DNA of 33,713 nt from an uncultured Clostridia bacterium (GCA_944350275.1 CALVOK010000023.1:1-33713); one strand, 5' to 3'. Numbered from the stretch's first letter, positions 17,991-27,001 are shown. Notes: generated by a model not told the origin, from the letters alone. Numbers and translations: made by a program.

Positions 17991-19010
17991 ATGAAGAAAA
18001 AATTTTTATTTTCGTGTTTGGCTTTTGTAATTGCTCTTTCGGGACTTGGACTTGTCGCCTGTGGTGATGAAAATAGTTCAATAAATCCCTTTGAGAAATA
18101 TATGGACTCAGTCACAACCTATAAGAGTGCTACAACCCTTTTTAAACATAGTGTTACAGATGGTATAGAAAGCGATTTCTATCTTAATAATTTCACCTAT
18201 AAGGAGGAGTCAGGCGAAAAAGTTGAGGGTAGCAGATATTATATAACACTAATTGCTTATGGAATGGATTATATTGAAGATTATTATGTATATCTTGCTG
18301 GAAGTGAGGGAAAAGATTATTCTGCACTGCACGAAAATCTCGACGCACTAAATGAGAGTTTTAATGAAATAAACCAGAGTTCTAAAGATATGGTCAATGA
18401 TGAGGGAATTAGTGATAAGCATAATCAAACTTACAATGCCCACTTTGCTATGTATGAGGCAAATGCAAAGGATTTTATAAACAACCTTTATGAAACAGCA
18501 CTTTCATTATCAGATTTTCTTATACAGCAGGAAGGCTTTATTGATGAGTTAGGCACAAGTTCAACTAATACACAAGAAGAGATACAAATTCAATTTTATA
18601 TGGATAGTCAAATATTAAAAGTCTTTGACGATATAAGGCGAGTTGTCATTGTAAGTAGCAATGGAGTAAATTACCAAGGAAAAGGTGTAGATGTTTTTGA
18701 CAACGCAATTAGTTTGCTCTCTAGTTATGCAAATTTAAGTGCTCGCTATATAAGAGATTTAAATAACGAGACTATAGAAAATACAATGAATATTTGCAAT
18801 CGGCTAGACGGAGAAAGAAACATGGTGAGAAAGGCACTTGATAACTTTTCTATAACTGACTATGTTGAAGATGATATGGAAATAGATGTGTATGAGGTAG
18901 AGAATGAAAATGCATGGGCATATTACAATAGAATGGAGATGTATTTTAGTTCAAACATTAATTTCCTGACAGAATATTACAATTATCTTCAAAATAATAT
19001 TTATGAATAA
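17991..19010 (+). CDS. Helical lipoprotein coupled to the upstream anchored protein
   Basis: 339 residues with a clear lipoprotein signal (lipobox LVAC, Cys24). The mature part is acidic and predicted mainly helical, with no enzyme motif. ATG 17991 is chosen because GAGGTGAG lies immediately upstream and the signal peptide then starts with MKKKF; a GTG two codons earlier is the only alternative. It is the last gene of the dnaB operon and ends just before a stem-loop. It presumably works at the membrane surface with the 17005-17988 product. Confidence 0.75.
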   Translation: MKKKFLFSCLAFVIALSGLGLVACGDENSSINPFEKYMDSVTTYKSATTLFKHSVTDGIESDFYLNNFTYKEESGEKVEGSRYYITLIAYGMDYIEDYYVYLAGSEGKDYSALHENLDALNESFNEINQSSKDMVNDEGISDKHNQTYNAHFAMYEANAKDFINNLYETALSLSDFLIQQEGFIDELGTSSTNTQEEIQIQFYMDSQILKVFDDIRRVVIVSSNGVNYQGKGVDVFDNAISLLSSYANLSARYIRDLNNETIENTMNICNRLDGERNMVRKALDNFSITDYVEDDMEIDVYEVENENAWAYYNRMEMYFSSNINFLTEYYNYLQNNIYE

Positions 19011-19014
19011 TATG

Positions 19015-19036
19015 ACAGCCACTTCAAGTGGCTGTT
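19015..19036 (+). terminator. Stem-loop between the dnaB operon and gltX
   Basis: A perfect 9-bp stem ACAGCCACT (19015-19023) / AGTGGCTGT (19027-19035) with loop TCA. It starts four bases after the lipoprotein stop and lies 19 bases before the gltX start. The T-run is poor (TTAAATTT), so it may be a partial terminator or a processing site that lets some transcription continue into gltX. Confidence 0.55.
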
Positions 19037-19054
19037 AAATTTAAGGAGAAGATC

Positions 19055-20698
19055 ATGAATGATAACCAAAAGATTGCAGAATTACTATATCCGCAGATAA
19101 CCACAACAACAGAAGAAATTTTTGCTCGTTATCCTAAACGCAATCTCAAAGATGGACAGGTGGTGACAAGGTTTGCACCAAGTCCAACAGGTCTTATGCA
19201 TATAGGCAATTTTTTTCAAGCGTTTATAAGTTATAACCTTGCGAAGAATACCGATGGAATAATTTTCTTGAGAATAGAGGATACCGACCAGAAGAGAAAG
19301 ATTGAAAATGCACAAAAAATTTTATACGATATACTGGATAGATTTGGCATAAAATTCGATGAGTACCAAACACTTGACGGCAAAGACATAGGTGCCTATG
19401 GACCTTATGTTCAAAGTCAACGTCAAGAGATTTATAAGATTTTTGCAAAAAAACTTGTTGCGGAGGGAAAGGTTTTTCCATGTTTCTGTAAAAAGACGGA
19501 GGGTAAAGAAGATGTGTTGGAACTTCGAAAAACCAAGTTTGACGAAGATGATGAGAAAGAATACGACCCTTGCCGAAATTTAAGTTTTGAAGAAGTAAAA
19601 CGTCACATTGATAATGGAGAAAGTTTTGCTATAAGATTAAAAACTAAAAACACAGGCAAAGAAAGGATAAAATTTTATGATTTAATAAAGGGCGAAATTG
19701 AAGCAAAGGCAAATGCAAAAGATTTTGTTCTTTTAAAAAGTGACGGGATTCCACCATATGCATTTGCTCATGCTATTGACGACACACTTATGGGCACAAC
19801 GATTGCGGTAAGAGGGGAAGAATATATTTCATCAACACCTGCTCATCTTGAATTATTTGAGGCACTTGGCTTTAAACCTATAAAGTATTGCCATAATCCG
19901 CTAATATGTAAAATTGACGAGGAGACTGGAAACAGAAGGAAGATTTCAAAACGTCATGACCCAGAAGCAAATATGATGTATTATTTTGAAATGGGCTATC
20001 CTGTTAGTAGTGTGCTTGAGTATCTTCTCAATATGCTTAACTCAAGTTTTGAAAATTGGCGAAAGAACAATCCAGATCTTCCTTGGCAAGATTTTAAATT
20101 TGGTATAAATGATATTACAGCAGTCGCACCGCTATTTGACAATCTTAAATTTAATGATATTTCAAAAAATGTAATTTCAAGGATGAGTGGAGAGGAACTA
20201 TTAGAAAATTGGTTAAACTGGGCAAAAGAATACGATAAACCTCTTGCTGAAATTTTAAATAAAGATAAAGTCAAGTTTATTAAACTTTGCCAAATGGATA
20301 GAGATGGAGCAGTTAAACCACGAAAAGATATATATAATTACTATATGATGAAAGAATATTTTAGTTATGCTTTTGTAAGTCCTACAATTTATGAAATTGA
20401 TGAATGTGATAAAAATAATGCCAATGAATTTTTACAAGAATATCTTAAAAATTTTAAAATACCTGAAAGCAATGAACAGTGGTTCAATGATGTAAAGGCG
20501 CTCGCTGAAAAATTAGGGTATGCAACGGACAATAAGTTATACAAAAAATCTCCTGAGAGTTTTAAAGGAAATACTGCAAAGGTATGCGAGTTTATTCGCG
20601 TGGCAATAACTGGAAGAAAAAACTCACCAACACTTTTTGCAATCATGGAAATTTTAGGCGAAGAAGAAACAAAGAAAAGACTCTCTCACAAATTTTAG
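19055..20698 (+). CDS. gltX: Glutamate-tRNA ligase
   Basis: A 547-residue class I aminoacyl-tRNA synthetase that charges tRNA-Glu. The Rossmann-fold signature is TRFAPSPTGLMHIGN, with the HIGH-type motif at 49-52 and the KMSKS-type loop KISKR at 296-300. The C-terminus carries the anticodon-binding region ending with VAITGRKNSPTLFAIMEILG. About 37 residues precede the Rossmann signature, whereas many GltX proteins have only about five. From general knowledge, a longer form of about 550 residues with this opening (LLYPQITTTTEEI) occurs in other Clostridia. Whether it also charges tRNA-Gln cannot be seen. ATG 19055 has AAGGAG eight bases upstream; a start nine codons earlier falls on the stem-loop and is rejected. 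Confidence 0.93.
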   Translation: MNDNQKIAELLYPQITTTTEEIFARYPKRNLKDGQVVTRFAPSPTGLMHIGNFFQAFISYNLAKNTDGIIFLRIEDTDQKRKIENAQKILYDILDRFGIKFDEYQTLDGKDIGAYGPYVQSQRQEIYKIFAKKLVAEGKVFPCFCKKTEGKEDVLELRKTKFDEDDEKEYDPCRNLSFEEVKRHIDNGESFAIRLKTKNTGKERIKFYDLIKGEIEAKANAKDFVLLKSDGIPPYAFAHAIDDTLMGTTIAVRGEEYISSTPAHLELFEALGFKPIKYCHNPLICKIDEETGNRRKISKRHDPEANMMYYFEMGYPVSSVLEYLLNMLNSSFENWRKNNPDLPWQDFKFGINDITAVAPLFDNLKFNDISKNVISRMSGEELLENWLNWAKEYDKPLAEILNKDKVKFIKLCQMDRDGAVKPRKDIYNYYMMKEYFSYAFVSPTIYEIDECDKNNANEFLQEYLKNFKIPESNEQWFNDVKALAEKLGYATDNKLYKKSPESFKGNTAKVCEFIRVAITGRKNSPTLFAIMEILGEEETKKRLSHKF

Positions 20699-20724
20699 TA
20701 TGAAAGCAAATAATTTTTTCTGAT

Positions 20725-20753
20725 AAAGCACTTCACAAACATGAAGTGTTTTA
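20725..20753 (+). terminator. Intrinsic terminator of gltX
   Basis: Stem AAAGCACTTCA / TGAAGTGTTTT with loop CAAACA, containing 7 strong base pairs and flanking A:T or G:T pairs, 27 bases after the gltX stop. Confidence 0.75.
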
Positions 20754-20919
20754 AATTTGTAATATTAGAAGTTAAGCACTGCGAAGTTGTTTTTGAGCGA
20801 GGCAGATGGGTTGTCTTATAAAAATTATTTTATCAAATTACATTTTAATAACTTTTTGTCTTTCTAGTCATATTTATATTTAAAAAATTGTATATTAAAT
20901 ATGAAAGGAGGGGAACAAG

Positions 20920-21672
20920 GTGGACATATTGATTTTATGCCTGCTTGGACTTGTTCAAGGCTTATGCGAATTTCTACCTATCTCTTCAAGCGGACATTTA
21001 GTTTTACTATCTTCGCTTTTTGGGGTTAAAGACTCTCTGTTTGTTAGCATTATTTTACACGTTGCGACACTGCTTGCTGTAATAATTGTTTTTCGTAAAG
21101 ATATCATCCATATGATAAAACATCCTCTTTCAGAAGAGAGTATTAACCTATGCATTGCCACCATTCCTACCTGCCTTATTGTCTTACTATTAATGCCACT
21201 AGTAAATGACTCATTTAGTGGAGGGTATCTTGCCGTGTCTTTTTTTATTTCCGCATTTTTACTCTTTTTTGCTCAAAAAACAAAGGAAAAATCAATAAAA
21301 TTCACCAAAAAGAATGCAATTATAATGGGCATAGCACAAGGACTTGCAGTCTTTCCTGGAATTTCTCGCTCTGGCACAACAATTTGTGCAGGACTTTTAA
21401 GTGGTGGAGACAAGAAAGAATGTGCAAAGTTTTCTTTTTTAATGAGTTTGCCTATTATAATTCTTTCAATGTTAATGGAGATATTTGAAATTACTGTCAA
21501 TGGACAAAGTGTATCTATAAACACCATAGGATTATTGCTGGCATTTCTTATAGCATTTATAGTTGGAATATTTTCTATAAAACTTATGATAAAACTGACA
21601 GAAAAATTAAATTTCAAATGGTTTAGTCTTTATCTGTTTATTATAGGTCTCTTAACACTAATATTAATTTAA
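20920..21672 (+). CDS. uppP: Undecaprenyl-diphosphatase UppP (BacA)
   Basis: A 250-residue polytopic membrane enzyme that removes a phosphate from undecaprenyl pyrophosphate to regenerate the lipid carrier for peptidoglycan and wall polymers; it also gives some bacitracin tolerance. The two inverted active-site repeats are visible: QGLCEFLPISSSGH (13-26) and PGISRSGTT (146-154). About seven or eight hydrophobic segments follow the family pattern. The start is GTG with AAAGGAGGGG at 20904-20913. It lies 21 bases before the P-type ATPase gene and is probably co-transcribed with it. Confidence 0.95.
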   Translation: MDILILCLLGLVQGLCEFLPISSSGHLVLLSSLFGVKDSLFVSIILHVATLLAVIIVFRKDIIHMIKHPLSEESINLCIATIPTCLIVLLLMPLVNDSFSGGYLAVSFFISAFLLFFAQKTKEKSIKFTKKNAIIMGIAQGLAVFPGISRSGTTICAGLLSGGDKKECAKFSFLMSLPIIILSMLMEIFEITVNGQSVSINTIGLLLAFLIAFIVGIFSIKLMIKLTEKLNFKWFSLYLFIIGLLTLILI

Positions 21673-21693
21673 ATAATAAAAGGGAAGTTGATT

Positions 21694-24333
21694 TTGGATA
21701 ATTTTTACCATTGCAAAAGCATTAAAGATACTCTAAAAGAACTTAGGAGTTCACCTATTGGTTTAAAAAGTAGTGATGTTGTTGGGCGAGAAAAGGTCAA
21801 CCAAGATTTGTCATCTAAAAAAAATGGAATAGTAAGCAAATTTTTTGAACAATTTTTTGACCTTATGATAATCATTTTACTTTTTGCCTCGGCTATATCT
21901 ATTATCATAGGAATTGTAGAGAACACATCAAGTGAAATAATAGATGGGTGCATTATCCTTTTTATTGTGCTTATGAATGCTATATTTGGAGTGGTGCAAG
22001 AATATAAGGCAGAAAAATCACTTGAAGCACTAAATAAATTGACCGAACCGGAAACCTATGTTTTTCGAGATGGCTCTCTTGTAAAGATAAATATTCTTGA
22101 CCTTGTTATAGGAGATGTGGTTTCGCTTGATGCTGGAGCAATTGTGCCCGCTGATTTAAGACTTATAGAAGCACATCAATTAAAATTGGATGAATCATCT
22201 TTGACTGGAGAGAGTCAACAAATTGAAAAAAATGCCGAAAAGATATTTCCTCAAAATGCTCCGCTTGGCGAGAGAAAAAATATGGCATACAAGGGCAGTG
22301 TTGTAACTTGTGGCAGAGGGCTCGGTGTCGTTGTGGCGCTAGGCGATGAGACCGAACTTGGTAAGATTGCAAAAATTATAAAAGATAATCAAGAGGAGAT
22401 GACTCCTCTTCAAAAGTCAATTAAAGATGTTGGTAGAATTTTAACCTATTTAGTACTCGGTGTTGCGATTTTAACATTTATAATAGAAATAGCAATCAAT
22501 CCTGCGAATATTATGGATGCATTTTTAACCTCTGTTGCTATAGCGGTTGCTGCCATACCTGAAAGTATGCCGGCAGTAATTACAATAATTATGAGTTTAG
22601 GTATAGCAAGGCTTGCGAAACAACGTGCCATAGTTAAACGTATGCATTCTGTAGAAACACTTGGGTGTTGTGATGTAATCTGTTCTGATAAGACAGGGAC
22701 TATAACACAAAATAAAATGTCCGTAACATCTGTTTTTGTTAATGGAGTAATGCAAGAGAAAAAAATAATTTTTTCAAAGTCGTTAATTCCATTTATTAAA
22801 TGCTCGCTTGCTTGTAATGATTGCTTTGTAAGCAAGGGGAAGATTGTGGGTGACCCTACCGAAGTCGCACTTGTCGACTTTTGCAATAAAAATAATTATT
22901 ATAAAAAAGATTATGATTTTAATAACAAACGACTTGACGAAATTCCTTTTGATAGCAATAGAAAAATGATGAGTGTGCTTGTCAATGAAAATGGTAAAAA
23001 ATGCGTATACACAAAAGGTGCACTAGATGGTGTACTAAGTCGGTGCGAATTTATTTTAATAGATGGAAAAATAGAAAAAATTTCTGCGACTCATAAATCA
23101 AACATATATAGGGCAAATGACAAAATGGCAAGCAAGGCACTACGAGTGCTTGCACTTGCTTGCAAAGTAGAGGACGGAACAAAAATAACTGAAAATGGAC
23201 TTATTTTCCTAGGACTTGTTGGGATGATTGATCCTCCTCGTAAGGAGATAAAAGATGCTGTAAAAAAATGTAAACGTGCAGGAATGAAACCTGTTATGAT
23301 AACAGGTGATTATAGCCAAACGGCATTTGCCATTGCAAAGGAAATAGGACTTGCAGATAGCATGAAGCAAGTTATCACAGGAAGCGAAATTGCAAAAATG
23401 AATGACAAACAATTTGCTGATGCGATTGAAAATTATTGTGTTTTTGCAAGAGTAAGCCCAGAAGATAAAGTAAGGATTGTTCAGGCATTTAAAGATAAAG
23501 GGCATATAGTTGCCATGACGGGTGATGGTGTTAATGATGCTCCAAGTTTAAAAAAGGCAAATATTGGTATTGGAATGGGAATTTCGGGTACAGACGTAGC
23601 AAAAGAGGTTTCCGATATTATCATAACTGATGATAATTTTGCAACAATAGTTATAGCAGTTGAAGAGGGAAGAAAAATATATCAAAATATCCAAAAAACA
23701 GTTAAGTTCCTCTTTTCAGCCAATCTTGCCGAACTTTTTTCACTGTTTTTTGTTACTCTCTTATTTCCTCAATATATCTTTTTGTTCCCAGTGCAAATTT
23801 TGTTTGTAAATTTAATAACAGATTCTCTTCCTGCTATTGCACTTGGCGTAGAACAACCAGAACGTGATTTAATGGATTTACCACCACGCGACTCTAAAAA
23901 AGGATTATTCTCAAATGGAATAGGCTGGTCTATTGTTATATTGGGACTTTTCCAAACACTGTTTGTTGTGCTTTCTTATGTGATAGGTATAGTCTATTAT
24001 AATGAAGGCATTGCAATAACTATGGCTTTTTATACTCTTAATATTATTCAGATGTTCTACCTTGCCTCAATGCGTACGAATGCAAGCATTTTTAAATCTA
24101 AGCCGTATAAAAACAAATTTTTCTTGCTTGCTGTGGGATTTTGTTTTGCGCTAGTTATACTCTTTGCTTTTACACCTCTGCAATATTTATTAGGACTTAG
24201 GACACTTAATATTAATCAGTGGCTAGTCATAATAGGATTTTCTTTTTTAATGCTTGTTGTAAGTGAAATTTACAAGGTAATAGAAAAAATAATTCTTAAA
24301 AAGAGAAATGATAAAATAAAAGGGAAAAATTAA
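21694..24333 (+). CDS. P2A-type calcium-transporting ATPase
   Basis: About 879 residues, the normal length for a bacterial Ca2+-ATPase. TTG at 21694 is the better start: AGGG at 21681-21684 is nine bases upstream, whereas TTG 21688 would be too close. Seen in order: actuator-domain TGES, M4 PESMP (E290; PEGLP is commoner), phosphorylation motif DKTGT (D332), KGALD in the nucleotide domain, MITGD, and GDGVNDAP. Calcium-site residues of the SERCA family are kept: N677 and E680 in M5, N706, T709 and D710 in M6. It is expected to export Ca2+ (or Mn2+) from the cytoplasm using ATP. It is coupled to uppP, another cell-envelope function. Confidence 0.93.
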   Translation: MDNFYHCKSIKDTLKELRSSPIGLKSSDVVGREKVNQDLSSKKNGIVSKFFEQFFDLMIIILLFASAISIIIGIVENTSSEIIDGCIILFIVLMNAIFGVVQEYKAEKSLEALNKLTEPETYVFRDGSLVKINILDLVIGDVVSLDAGAIVPADLRLIEAHQLKLDESSLTGESQQIEKNAEKIFPQNAPLGERKNMAYKGSVVTCGRGLGVVVALGDETELGKIAKIIKDNQEEMTPLQKSIKDVGRILTYLVLGVAILTFIIEIAINPANIMDAFLTSVAIAVAAIPESMPAVITIIMSLGIARLAKQRAIVKRMHSVETLGCCDVICSDKTGTITQNKMSVTSVFVNGVMQEKKIIFSKSLIPFIKCSLACNDCFVSKGKIVGDPTEVALVDFCNKNNYYKKDYDFNNKRLDEIPFDSNRKMMSVLVNENGKKCVYTKGALDGVLSRCEFILIDGKIEKISATHKSNIYRANDKMASKALRVLALACKVEDGTKITENGLIFLGLVGMIDPPRKEIKDAVKKCKRAGMKPVMITGDYSQTAFAIAKEIGLADSMKQVITGSEIAKMNDKQFADAIENYCVFARVSPEDKVRIVQAFKDKGHIVAMTGDGVNDAPSLKKANIGIGMGISGTDVAKEVSDIIITDDNFATIVIAVEEGRKIYQNIQKTVKFLFSANLAELFSLFFVTLLFPQYIFLFPVQILFVNLITDSLPAIALGVEQPERDLMDLPPRDSKKGLFSNGIGWSIVILGLFQTLFVVLSYVIGIVYYNEGIAITMAFYTLNIIQMFYLASMRTNASIFKSKPYKNKFFLLAVGFCFALVILFAFTPLQYLLGLRTLNINQWLVIIGFSFLMLVVSEIYKVIEKIILKKRNDKIKGKN

Positions 24334-24502
24334 ATATAATTTAATAATAAAAAATAAATCAAATTAAATGATAGAATTAGTAAACTAATAAAGATACAAA
24401 TAATTTTTTAAAAACTAAGTAGTTTTTGAGATAAAAAGACTTGGTAAAATTAGAGAAATTAGAAAGGTAATTTTAAAAATTAACAAAAATCATTTTCTTT
24501 AC

Positions 24503-24531
24503 TTGACTTTTGGATATAGATATTATTATAA
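24503..24531 (+). promoter_or_regulatory. SigA-type promoter of the hydrolase gene
   Basis: TTGACT (24503-24508), a 17-base spacer and TTATAA (24526-24531), about 20 bases before the start codon. The preceding gap from 24334 is AT-rich and otherwise featureless. Confidence 0.75.
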
Positions 24532-24551
24532 ATATGTAAAAGGAGTAAAAT

Positions 24552-25493
24552 ATGATTAATTATATTGCACCATTAAACAAAAATATTCAAAGAGACCATG
24601 TAAGGTTTTATAATAGATATGGGCTTGCTATTGCTGGAGACTTGTATTACAAAAAAGATATTGACGAAAATCAAAAATATCCCGCATTGATCGTTGGAGC
24701 GCCATATGGTGGAGTAAAAGAACAAGGCCCTTGTGTTTATGCTAATGAACTTGCAAAACGGGGATTTGTAGTTTTGACATTTGACCAATCTTTTATGGGA
24801 GAAAGTGGAGGAGAACCTAGGAATGTCTCTTCGCCTGATATCTTTACCGAAAATTTCTCCGCTTGTGTTGATTTTTTTGGGCTTCAAAAATTTGTAGACA
24901 GAGAAAAAATAGGTGTGATAGGAATTTGTGGATCGGGCGGTTTTGCTCTTTCGTGCGCTCAGGTTGATACAAGAATTAAGGCTGTTGCAACTGCAAGTAT
25001 GTATGATATGACTATGGCAAGTAGACTTGGTATGGATAATGAGGCTATAAAAAAAGAAAAAGAACGTTTGTCAACACAAAGATGGGTAGATGCTGAAAAA
25101 GGATATCCAGAATATATACCATCAGTTCCAGAAGAACCTATTGACAAGGTTCCACAGCAACTAACAGAGCCGACAGCCGAGTGGTTTAGGTTTTATGCAC
25201 TTAAAAGGGGACATCATCCTTATGCTAGGGGAGGATTTACTACAACAAGCAACATGGCATTTATGAATTATAAATTGCTTGATTATATAGATGAAATTTC
25301 TCCAAGACCAATTTTATTTATAGTAGGAGATGGAGTACACTCAAAGTTCTTCAGCGAAGATGCATATAAAAGAGCGAAACAACCAAAAGAACTTTATGTG
25401 GTAAATGATGCCGAACATATTGACCTATATGATCGCACTGATCGAATTCCTTTTGACAAACTTGAAACATTCTTTAAAAATAATTTAAAATAA
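24552..25493 (+). CDS. Alpha/beta hydrolase with dienelactone-hydrolase-like nucleophile elbow
   Basis: A 313-residue cytoplasmic enzyme with no signal peptide. The hydrolase fold is shown by the oxyanion-side segment GAPYGG, the strand and elbow KIGVIGICGSGG, the acid strand PILFIVGDG and the late His in NDAEHIDLYD. The elbow offers Cys126 (aligned with the Cys nucleophile of dienelactone hydrolase) and Ser128 as candidates; which one acts cannot be decided from sequence alone. Substrate unknown, probably a small ester. It is a single-gene unit with AAAGGAG before ATG 24552, its own promoter and a terminator. It is the last ordinary gene before the accessory island. Confidence 0.85.
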   Translation: MINYIAPLNKNIQRDHVRFYNRYGLAIAGDLYYKKDIDENQKYPALIVGAPYGGVKEQGPCVYANELAKRGFVVLTFDQSFMGESGGEPRNVSSPDIFTENFSACVDFFGLQKFVDREKIGVIGICGSGGFALSCAQVDTRIKAVATASMYDMTMASRLGMDNEAIKKEKERLSTQRWVDAEKGYPEYIPSVPEEPIDKVPQQLTEPTAEWFRFYALKRGHHPYARGGFTTTSNMAFMNYKLLDYIDEISPRPILFIVGDGVHSKFFSEDAYKRAKQPKELYVVNDAEHIDLYDRTDRIPFDKLETFFKNNLK

Positions 25494-25657
25494 AAAGATA
25501 CCTAAAATGAAACAACCCCAAAAGTGATAATACGGATACAAATAAAATAGTAAAATGCGAAAAATATATAAAAAGTTAACTTAAAAATCCAATATGTTGT
25601 AGGCCTTATTTTCAATATGCATTTGTAACATAATATATTCGTATTTCAAAACCAAAG

Positions 25658-25695
25658 AGAGAAGTTTTGCTGTAGAATTAAAACTTCTCTTTTTT
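25658..25695 (+). terminator. Intrinsic terminator after the hydrolase
   Basis: A perfect 11-bp stem AGAGAAGTTTT (25658-25668) / AAAACTTCTCT (25680-25690), followed by TTTTT. It lies 165 bases past the stop and marks the left limit of conserved-looking sequence. Confidence 0.9.
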
Positions 25696-25827
25696 CAAAT
25701 CAAAATTTTTGCGACAAATTTATAGCATAAATCATTCTCGCTAAGGCGGCTGCTGGGACACTCACAATTATTATTGCACTCGGAATACGGATTTGATTAA
25801 AGCCTTTATTTCATTATTTCAAATCAG

Positions 25828-26070
25828 TTAAAGCGAGATTATACTCATGGCTATTGTATAGGGAATTAAGTTTATAATAATATCTTCTTCGTTTTGAATA
25901 TGATATGGCATATGTTCTTTAACTTCAATCACTAATACATTCAATTCTTTAAAAAGTTTATTGTCCAACATCTCTTTCGGGAATGCTCCACCATCTTTTG
26001 ATGTTACAAGTCTTATCCATTTACCTGTTGTAATATCAATTCCAGCGACACAATAATCATGGTCTTTTAG
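25828..26070 (-). pseudogene. Truncated dual-OB-domain-type protein
   Basis: An open frame of about 80 codons with no start codon and no ribosome binding site; a stop (TAA at 26071-26073) lies just upstream. It encodes DYCVAGIDITTGKWIRLV, then VLVIEVKEHMPYHIQNED. This matches my memory of the small family annotated as dual OB domain-containing proteins, whose members have YCVAGID(x)TGKWIRP, a VxEV segment and PxxxQxEN. The expected N-terminal strand is missing, and after IIINL the sequence drifts and stops early. It is therefore truncated at both ends. Such genes are often found in accessory or defence-like neighbourhoods; their function is unclear. Confidence 0.55.
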
Positions 26071-26130
26071 TTATTTGGTTAATATGCAAATTTGTTTTTC
26101 ATTTTTTTTCTTCTAATTTTTTGCAACAAA

Positions 26131-26162
26131 AAAGTTAATCACACTAATCTGTGATTAACTTT
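26131..26162. terminator. Bidirectional hairpin terminator
   Basis: A perfect 12-bp stem AAAGTTAATCAC (26131-26142) / GTGATTAACTTT (26151-26162) with an 8-base loop. On the minus strand it lies about 90 bases behind the 26250-26573 gene and the sequence after the stem continues with T-rich bases, so it probably ends the toxin-immunity transcript. Confidence 0.75.
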
Positions 26163-26249
26163 AAATGTGGCTGACAAACTTAAAATGCGGAAGGCGATAT
26201 CGTTTGCAAAACAACCTCATTTTTGTGTCATTTTATTTTCAGAATATTT

Positions 26250-26573
26250 TTAGAATTCAGCACAAGGCAATTTAGGATTATATTTTACATTTTCTTCAAT
26301 TATTTTAGCACTACATTGTTCACAACAACTGTAATTTTTATTTAACCACATTATAAATTCATTTGCTCCTGCACAACATATCTTTTCTTTATTTACAGTT
26401 ATCCAGCAATCACTTTCTTCTGAGTATGCCCAATCGAAAAACTCTTGAATAATATTCTCCAAGTTTTCAAAAACAACATCGGGCACACTTATAATATCAA
26501 CATTACCTTTTACTATCGTGATATCATGTTCCTCATCATAATCGTAATCATAAATAACATTTATATTCTTCAT
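26250..26573 (-). CDS. Small acidic Cys-rich protein, probable immunity protein
   Basis: 107 residues, strongly acidic, with no signal peptide or membrane segment and seven Cys, including CC and CCEQC. Start ATG at 26573 has AGGAG six bases upstream; that ribosome binding site overlaps the TAG stop (26585-26587) of the broken toxin gene. Tight coupling behind a polymorphic-toxin C-terminus, small size and acidity are the usual marks of an immunity protein that blocks its cognate toxin in the cytoplasm. The family was not recognised; the EFIMWLNKNY segment is the most conserved-looking part. Unlike the toxin, the gene is intact. The Cys pairs might bind metal instead, which would allow another role. 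Confidence 0.6.
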   Translation of the reverse strand: MKNINVIYDYDYDEEHDITIVKGNVDIISVPDVVFENLENIIQEFFDWAYSEESDCWITVNKEKICCAGANEFIMWLNKNYSCCEQCSAKIIEENVKYNPKLPCAEF

Positions 26574-26584
26574 TGTTTACTCCT

Positions 26585-26934
26585 CTATTTTATTATAGGT
26601 ATATGATATTCAAAGACTTTGATATGCTCTGTATAACTCCATATACCTCACCTATTAGGGTGAATTATCGGCAAATGATTTTTCAACCCATGTTCTTTTG
26701 CCCATCCATCTAAAGTTTCAACCTTATCCTTGAAAGCCCTTTTTGACTTCCTTTAGCAAAATCTATAACAGCCTTTTGATAGTCATTGAACTTCTTACTC
26801 TCACAATCATTATGAACCAAAACAGTCGATTCGTCAATAAAATAATTGTGATTTTGAGATATATTCAAATTATAAATGTCAATGGTGCAAGGATTGATAA
26901 TGAATCCGAACCATAAAGTATTTATCGGATATGG
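26585..26934 (-). pseudogene. C-terminal remnant of a polymorphic toxin (HINT-type pretoxin end plus toxin tip)
   Basis: Read on the minus strand, the frame opens after a stop at 26935-26937 and encodes CTIDIYNLNISQNHNYFI, then STVLVHNDC. NHNYF(V/I)..(x)VLVHN is the hallmark end of the HINT/pretoxin processing domain found before the toxin tip in RHS, LXG and related polymorphic toxins. The tip continues KAVIDFAKGSQKG. A -1 type frameshift at an A5G3 run (about 26738-26745) is needed to continue with AFKDKVETLDGWAKEHG and HLPIIHPNR. An in-frame TGA then interrupts it before GIWSYTEHIKVFEYHIPIIK and a final TAG. The HPNR...H...HIPI pattern resembles nuclease-type toxin tips, which is my inference. 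The secretion part and most of HINT are missing. Confidence 0.7.
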
Positions 26935-26966
26935 TTATTTCGTTGTTAGAGTAAAGATAAAAGAAA

Positions 26967-26997
26967 AAGAGAGAAGATTTTAGATTTCTTCTCTCTT
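26967..26997 (-). terminator. Intrinsic terminator of the 86-residue gene
   Basis: A perfect 11-bp stem AAGAGAGAAGA (26967-26977) / TCTTCTCTCTT (26987-26997), followed on the minus strand by TTTTTC, directly after the stop of the 27002-27262 gene. Confidence 0.85.
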
Positions 26998-27001
26998 GTG
27001 A

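Noticed and set aside
20760..20820. A segment GAAGTTAAGC followed by GCGAAG, recalling a 5S rRNA motif, and a short frame VKHCEVVFERGRWVVL.
   Set aside because: Only about ten bases match, with no 5S secondary structure around them, and the frame has no start or neighbours. Treated as chance.
26585..26934. TGA read as Trp, which would restore part of the toxin frame.
   Set aside because: TGA clearly ends the gene at 17986-17988 within a coupled operon, TGG is used for Trp, and the toxin needs a frameshift as well.
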